This document shows, piece after piece, positions 60,639-64,000 of a stretch of DNA of 64,000 nucleotides. Each line of letters begins with the position of its first letter. The first letter of the stretch is position 1. The notes beneath the pieces are model-generated. The model was given only the letters and a program-made list of their open reading frames with translations, was not told the origin of the DNA and searched no databases. The stretch is from Celeribacter litoreus. GTDB taxonomy: Bacteria; Pseudomonadota; Alphaproteobacteria; Rhodobacterales; Rhodobacteraceae. The stretch lies in the NCBI RefSeq assembly GCF_020165855.1, contig NZ_JAIUFY010000007.1:1-64000 (forward strand). The letters are read 5' to 3'. Both the position numbers and the translations under genes were made by a program.

Positions 60639-62090
60639 ATGCAACTAAGACATGACATCGGGACCTTTACGAAGCAGACCGTCGGCATCACGTCGCAGGT
60701 CATCCAGTCAATCCGCATCCTTCAATTCAGCGCCAACGAACTCGAAGATTTCCTGCGCGACCAGGCAGAACGCAATCCGCTCATGGAGCTTGTGTCGCCA
60801 CAGGTCGAAACCGCCCGCCCCCTGAACACTGCGGCTGATGCCTCGCTGCGCGAGCGGACCCCGGAGGCCCGCACCCGCGACGCATCGTCCCCGCGCTCTG
60901 TGGACCGCGATCCGGGCAAGGCCGGGGTTGGCCGCTCCGGCTCCGCCTCCGGATCGTCCCAAACAGATGACAACGGCATCGAACGCTATCTCGCCGCGAG
61001 CGTGAGCCTGCGCGAACATCTCCTGCATCAGGCTGCCATGGCCTTTGACGCGGGCACGGAGGCGATGATCGCCGCCGAACTGATCGAAGCGCTCGACCCG
61101 ACCGGCTATCTCGGCCAGAGCGTCAAATCCATCGCCCGCCGTCTCGGCACCGAAGAAGAGCGTGTCGAAGCCGTGCTCAAACGCGTGCAAGGGTTCGAGC
61201 CGACCGGCGTCGGTGCGCGCGGTCTCGCGGAGTGTCTCGAACTGCAACTGCGGGAAAAGAACCGCTTTGATCCGGCGATGGCGACGCTCGTCGAAAACCT
61301 GCCGCTTCTCGCGAAATATGACCTCAAGAAACTCGCCCGCCTTTGTGGTGTGTCCCTCGAAGACCTCAATGAGATGGCTGCGGAAATCCGTGACCTCGAC
61401 CCGCGTCCGGGTCTGAAGTTCGACACGGCACCCACGCCGCCGGCGCTTCCCGATGTGCTCGTGCATCGCACCGAGGGCGGCGGATATAAGGTCGAACTGA
61501 ACTCCGAATTGCTGCCGCGTGTTCTCGTGAACCGCCAGTATCACGCAGAGATCACCGCCGGAAAACTCAACGCCAAAGACAAACGCTTTGTCGCGGATTG
61601 CATGAAGAACGCGACCTGGCTCGCCCGCAATGTTGATCAGCGCGCACGCACCGTCCTCAATGTCGCGACCGAGATCGTTGCCCAGCAGGACGAATTCCTG
61701 AAACACGGGGTGGAGCATCTCAAACCGCTCAATCTCAGCGATGTGGCCGAAACCGTGGGTGTCCACGTGTCCACCGTCTGCCGCGCCATTTCGAACAAAC
61801 ACCTGATGACGGATCGCGGCCTCTTTGACATGCGGTTCTTCTTTGCGAATTCCATCGGTTCTGTCGATGGCGCGGACGATGTGTCGTCCGAGACCGTGCG
61901 CCACAAAATCGCGGCGCTGGTGAATGCGGAGACCGTGAACAGCGTTCTCTCCGACGAAGCGATCGTCAATGCGCTGCGCGAGGATGGTGTTGATATTGCT
62001 CGCCGAACTGTCGCGAAATACCGCGATATCATGAATATTCCGTCGTCCCTGCAACGCCGCCGCCAGAAAAAGGCAGAAGCGCTCGTTTGA
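60639..62090 (+). CDS. rpoN: RNA polymerase sigma-54 factor
   Basis: A 483-residue sigma-54. Region I has the Gln-rich activator-responsive segment (QTVGITSQVIQSIRILQFS near 13-31); a variable Arg/Ser-rich linker follows (about 75-120); the core-binding and helix-turn-helix parts come next; and the RpoN box ARRTVAKYR lies near 454-462. The start at 60639 has GGAGGG upstream; the frame continues upstream but without signal. It is probably an additional copy besides a chromosomal rpoN, serving the local activator and promoters. Confidence 0.95.
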   Translation: MQLRHDIGTFTKQTVGITSQVIQSIRILQFSANELEDFLRDQAERNPLMELVSPQVETARPLNTAADASLRERTPEARTRDASSPRSVDRDPGKAGVGRSGSASGSSQTDDNGIERYLAASVSLREHLLHQAAMAFDAGTEAMIAAELIEALDPTGYLGQSVKSIARRLGTEEERVEAVLKRVQGFEPTGVGARGLAECLELQLREKNRFDPAMATLVENLPLLAKYDLKKLARLCGVSLEDLNEMAAEIRDLDPRPGLKFDTAPTPPALPDVLVHRTEGGGYKVELNSELLPRVLVNRQYHAEITAGKLNAKDKRFVADCMKNATWLARNVDQRARTVLNVATEIVAQQDEFLKHGVEHLKPLNLSDVAETVGVHVSTVCRAISNKHLMTDRGLFDMRFFFANSIGSVDGADDVSSETVRHKIAALVNAETVNSVLSDEAIVNALREDGVDIARRTVAKYRDIMNIPSSLQRRRQKKAEALV

Positions 62091-62109
62091 CGCGTCACGC
62101 CGGATTCTC

Positions 62110-62126
62110 TGGCACATGGTTTGCGT
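62110..62126 (+). promoter_or_regulatory. Sigma-54 promoter of the enoyl-CoA hydratase operon
   Basis: TGGCAC-ATGGT-TTGC has GG and GC exactly 10 bp apart and differs from consensus only at the base after the CAC. The transcript start would be near 62136, 27 nt before the hydratase gene. It lies 20 bp behind the rpoN stop, next to the sigma-54 gene itself. Confidence 0.85.
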
Positions 62127-62162
62127 TGACTCTGTCAGGAGAAGAGAGAGGGAGCGCAGGCC

Positions 62163-62969
62163 TTGACGGACCAATTTACGGACATTCTTTACGAGATCGA
62201 CGGCAACGTCGCCACGATCACGATCAACCGGCCTGAAAAGTTGAACTCGTGCACACCGCACACGATGCGCGAGATCGAAATGGCTCTCAATATGGCGGGC
62301 AATGACCCCGTCGTGGGCGTCATCGTCTTTACCGGCGCGGGGGAAAAGTCCTTCTGCACGGGGGCCGATGTCTCGCAACAGCGTGACGGCAAGATGGGCA
62401 CCACTGGCCCGCGGGAATTCTCGCCGCCCTATCTGACGTTCAGCCAGTGCCCCAAACCGATCATCGCCCGCGTCAACGGCTATGCCGTCGGTGGCGGCAA
62501 CCACTTTGCCTACTTCTGCGATTTCACCATCTCCGCAGATCACGCGATCTACAGCCAGAGCGAACCGCGCGTTGCCTTTCCGACCTCGGGTCCGGTGATC
62601 AGCTACCTCGTGCGTGTCATCGGCCATAAACGCGCCCGCGAGATGTGGATGCTCGGCCGCAAATACGATGCGCAGACCATGTATGACTGGGGTCTCGTGA
62701 ACGCTGTCGTGCCGATGGCCGATCTCGATGCCGAAGTGAAGAAATGGTGTGACGAGCTGCTCGCCGTCGCCCCCACCTGTCTCAAGGTCTACAAAGCGAC
62801 CTTTGTGCAGGAATTCCAGGATCTGCTCGGGCAGGGCGACAGTCTGCGTCGCTGGCTCGTGCCGGACGATTACCGCGAAACGGAACAACGCGAGGGCACG
62901 ACCGCTTTCCTCGAAAAGCGCAAGCCCGACTATTCCCGCTTCCGTGCCGCACCTGAAAAGAAGGATTGA
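62163..62969 (+). CDS. Enoyl-CoA hydratase/isomerase family protein (BadI/MenB-like)
   Basis: A 268-residue crotonase-fold protein. FCTGADVSQQRDG (near 61-73) and NGYAVGGGNHFAYFCDF (near 105-121) form the oxyanion hole, and the SEPRVAFPTSGP and GRKYDAQTMYDWGLVNAVV parts resemble the BadI/MenB branch, which opens or closes rings on CoA thioesters. It begins with TTG at 62163 behind a GGGAG site; no in-frame ATG lies nearby. First gene behind a sigma-54 promoter, and coupled to the zinc-ribbon gene by a one-base overlap. Confidence 0.85.
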   Translation: MTDQFTDILYEIDGNVATITINRPEKLNSCTPHTMREIEMALNMAGNDPVVGVIVFTGAGEKSFCTGADVSQQRDGKMGTTGPREFSPPYLTFSQCPKPIIARVNGYAVGGGNHFAYFCDFTISADHAIYSQSEPRVAFPTSGPVISYLVRVIGHKRAREMWMLGRKYDAQTMYDWGLVNAVVPMADLDAEVKKWCDELLAVAPTCLKVYKATFVQEFQDLLGQGDSLRRWLVPDDYRETEQREGTTAFLEKRKPDYSRFRAAPEKKD

Positions 62970-63367
62970 TGACCATGGCTTCGACACTCGCGAATGGTGA
63001 CAGCGCCCCGTACTTTGAAGGGGCCGAACAGGGCAAACTGCTGTTCCAGAAATGCACCTCCTGTGGCGAGGTCCAATTCCCGCCGCGCCATCACTGCGCA
63101 AAGTGCTGGGAGGCGGATCTCGAATGGACCGAGAGTGAGGGCAAGGGCGAGGTGGAAACCTTTACCATCGTGCGCCGTGCGCCGCTCGCCGCGTTTCGGG
63201 ACAAAGTGCCCTATGTCGTGGCTTCGGTCATCGTGTCCGAAGGCGTGCGCATGATTGCGTCGCTGACGGGGGAGGATGCGCTCGACGTGGCGATCGGCGA
63301 TGCCGTGACCGTCGATTTCGCGCCTGACGCCGATGGGAACACCCTTCCGGTGTTCCGTCGCAGCTAA
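62969..63367 (+). CDS. DUF35/OB-fold zinc-ribbon protein
   Basis: A 132-residue protein with a rubredoxin-like zinc ribbon (CTSCGEVQFPPRHHCAKC near 28-45) and an OB-fold (GEVETFTIVRRAP, PYVVASVIVSEGVRMIASL). DUF35 proteins accompany thiolases and shape the CoA-binding or acyl-transfer complex. AAGGA precedes the ATG. It is coupled to the hydratase gene and precedes the SDR gene, so a thiolase gene is likely beyond the window. Confidence 0.88.
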   Translation: MTMASTLANGDSAPYFEGAEQGKLLFQKCTSCGEVQFPPRHHCAKCWEADLEWTESEGKGEVETFTIVRRAPLAAFRDKVPYVVASVIVSEGVRMIASLTGEDALDVAIGDAVTVDFAPDADGNTLPVFRRS

Positions 63368-63400
63368 CCCACGTTCGAACGGACACTGAAAGGACACCAC

Positions 63401-64000
63401 ATGGCAGATACCGCCCCAAAGACCCCCCGTAGCCCGCTCGAAACCTTTGCCCCCGATGTGCTGAAAGGCAAAGCCGCCTTTGTCACTGGCGGTGGCACCG
63501 GCATCGGCTTTGGCATCGCCCGCGTTCTGGGCCTGCTCGGTGCGAAAGTATGCATCGTCAGCCGCAAGGAAGACGTGCTCCAGAGCGCCGTCGAAAAACT
63601 CGCCGCTGAGGGCATCACCGCGACCTATTCCGTCACCGACATCCGCGATTTCGACGCGGTTCAGAACGCCGTGGATCACTGCGTTGCCGAGCTTGGCGGG
63701 CTTGATATCCTCGTGAACTGTGCGGCGGGTCTGTTCCACAGCCCTGCGGAGAACCTGACCGAAAACGGGTTCAAGGTCCTCGTCGACATCAACCTCAATG
63801 GCGCATGGGCCTGTTGTAAAGCCGCGTTTGAACCGCTCCGCGCAGCGCCTGACGGTGGCCGGATCGTCAACATCGTGTCACCGTTTGCGTGGCTGAGCTG
63901 GCCGGGATCGGTCAACGCCGCTGCCGCAAAGGCGGGTCTCATCTCCATGGCGCACACGCTCGCCGTCGAGTGGGGTCGTTACAACATCCACGTAAACAAC
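63401..64000 (+). CDS. SDR family oxidoreductase, partial at window end
   Basis: The first 200 codons are present; the gene runs off the end. The NADP loop is TGGGTGIG (near 29-36), then VNCAAG near 108. The usual YxxxK is not there: the position reads AAAAK within NAAAAKAGLI, followed by AVEWGRYNI. That pattern fits the 2,4-dienoyl-CoA reductase branch, which lacks the classical Tyr. A good AAAGGA site precedes the ATG at 63401. It belongs with the hydratase/zinc-ribbon CoA-thioester operon. Confidence 0.85.
   Translation, partial: MADTAPKTPRSPLETFAPDVLKGKAAFVTGGGTGIGFGIARVLGLLGAKVCIVSRKEDVLQSAVEKLAAEGITATYSVTDIRDFDAVQNAVDHCVAELGGLDILVNCAAGLFHSPAENLTENGFKVLVDINLNGAWACCKAAFEPLRAAPDGGRIVNIVSPFAWLSWPGSVNAAAAKAGLISMAHTLAVEWGRYNIHVNN

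Noticed and set aside
60708-63101. 797-codon open frame on the minus strand across rpoN and the hydratase
   Set aside because: Antisense to two clearly conserved genes; no domain can be read in it.
1-64000. CRISPR arrays, tRNA or rRNA genes, insertion sequences
   Set aside because: I found no spaced direct-repeat arrays, no cloverleaf or rRNA sequence, and no transposase; the only mobile-type gene is the tyrosine recombinase.

Overview
High-GC alphaproteobacterial DNA, most likely from an extrachromosomal replicon (plasmid or chromid) of a Rhodobacteraceae/Roseobacter-group member. The main evidence is a complete plasmid maintenance block at 37.4-43.7 kb. It holds a DnaA-like plasmid replicase, a ParAB partition operon with four copies of one GC-rich palindrome, a tyrosine recombinase, and a DUF1403-ScpB pair. 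The rest is dense catabolic and transport operons typical of marine heterotrophs. I see no rRNA, tRNA, CRISPR array or insertion sequence.

Layout. 0-3.9 kb: end of an L-rhamnose uptake and catabolism operon (rhaP end, rhaQ, rhaU, rhaK, lldD-like). 3.9-8.8 kb (minus): a Tat-exported binding protein, two permeases, an ATPase and a glycerophosphodiesterase. 9-11.5 kb: MFS transporter and PHP-domain hydrolase. 11.5-23.2 kb: LysR regulator divergent from a long operon with a hydroxyacid dehydrogenase, an RraA-like aldolase, a TctCBA transporter, an amidohydrolase, a second and internally deleted TctC, a TRAP transporter and an SMP-30 lactonase. 23.2-34.2 kb: small single genes and pairs (nucleotidyltransferase with tandem upstream repeats, DoxX plus exported VOC protein, GST, TetR with an operator embedded in its promoter, two CPBP proteases, a dipeptidase-ChaC pair, XdhC) and an intergenic region that appears to encode two anti-Shine-Dalgarno small RNAs. 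34.6-37.3 kb: iorAB molybdenum hydroxylase. 37.4-43.7 kb: replicon maintenance. 43.7-58.6 kb: IclR regulator divergent from a sugar-type ABC operon with SDR, ADH and ALDH enzymes and an unusual permease/SMP-30 fusion, then a second ALDH, a second XdhC and a MobA-like protein. 58.7-64 kb: sigma-54 activator, rpoN, and the start of a CoA-thioester degradation operon that runs off the end.

How it fits together. Two near-consensus -24/-12 promoters (TGGCAC, GG-N10-GC) precede the ABC/SDR operon (44.72 kb) and the enoyl-CoA hydratase operon (62.11 kb). The same DNA carries an rpoN gene and a sigma-54 activator, so it looks like a self-contained sigma-54 regulon. XdhC and MobA-like proteins would mature the IorAB-type molybdenum enzyme. 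The most novel-looking items are the tandem anti-SD RNAs at 31.3-31.65 kb, the DUF1403-ScpB-recombinase cassette with its palindromic site, the parS-like sites with half-sites repeated in the putative origin, and the permease-lactonase fusion. All functions are read from sequence motifs and context; no database search was run.
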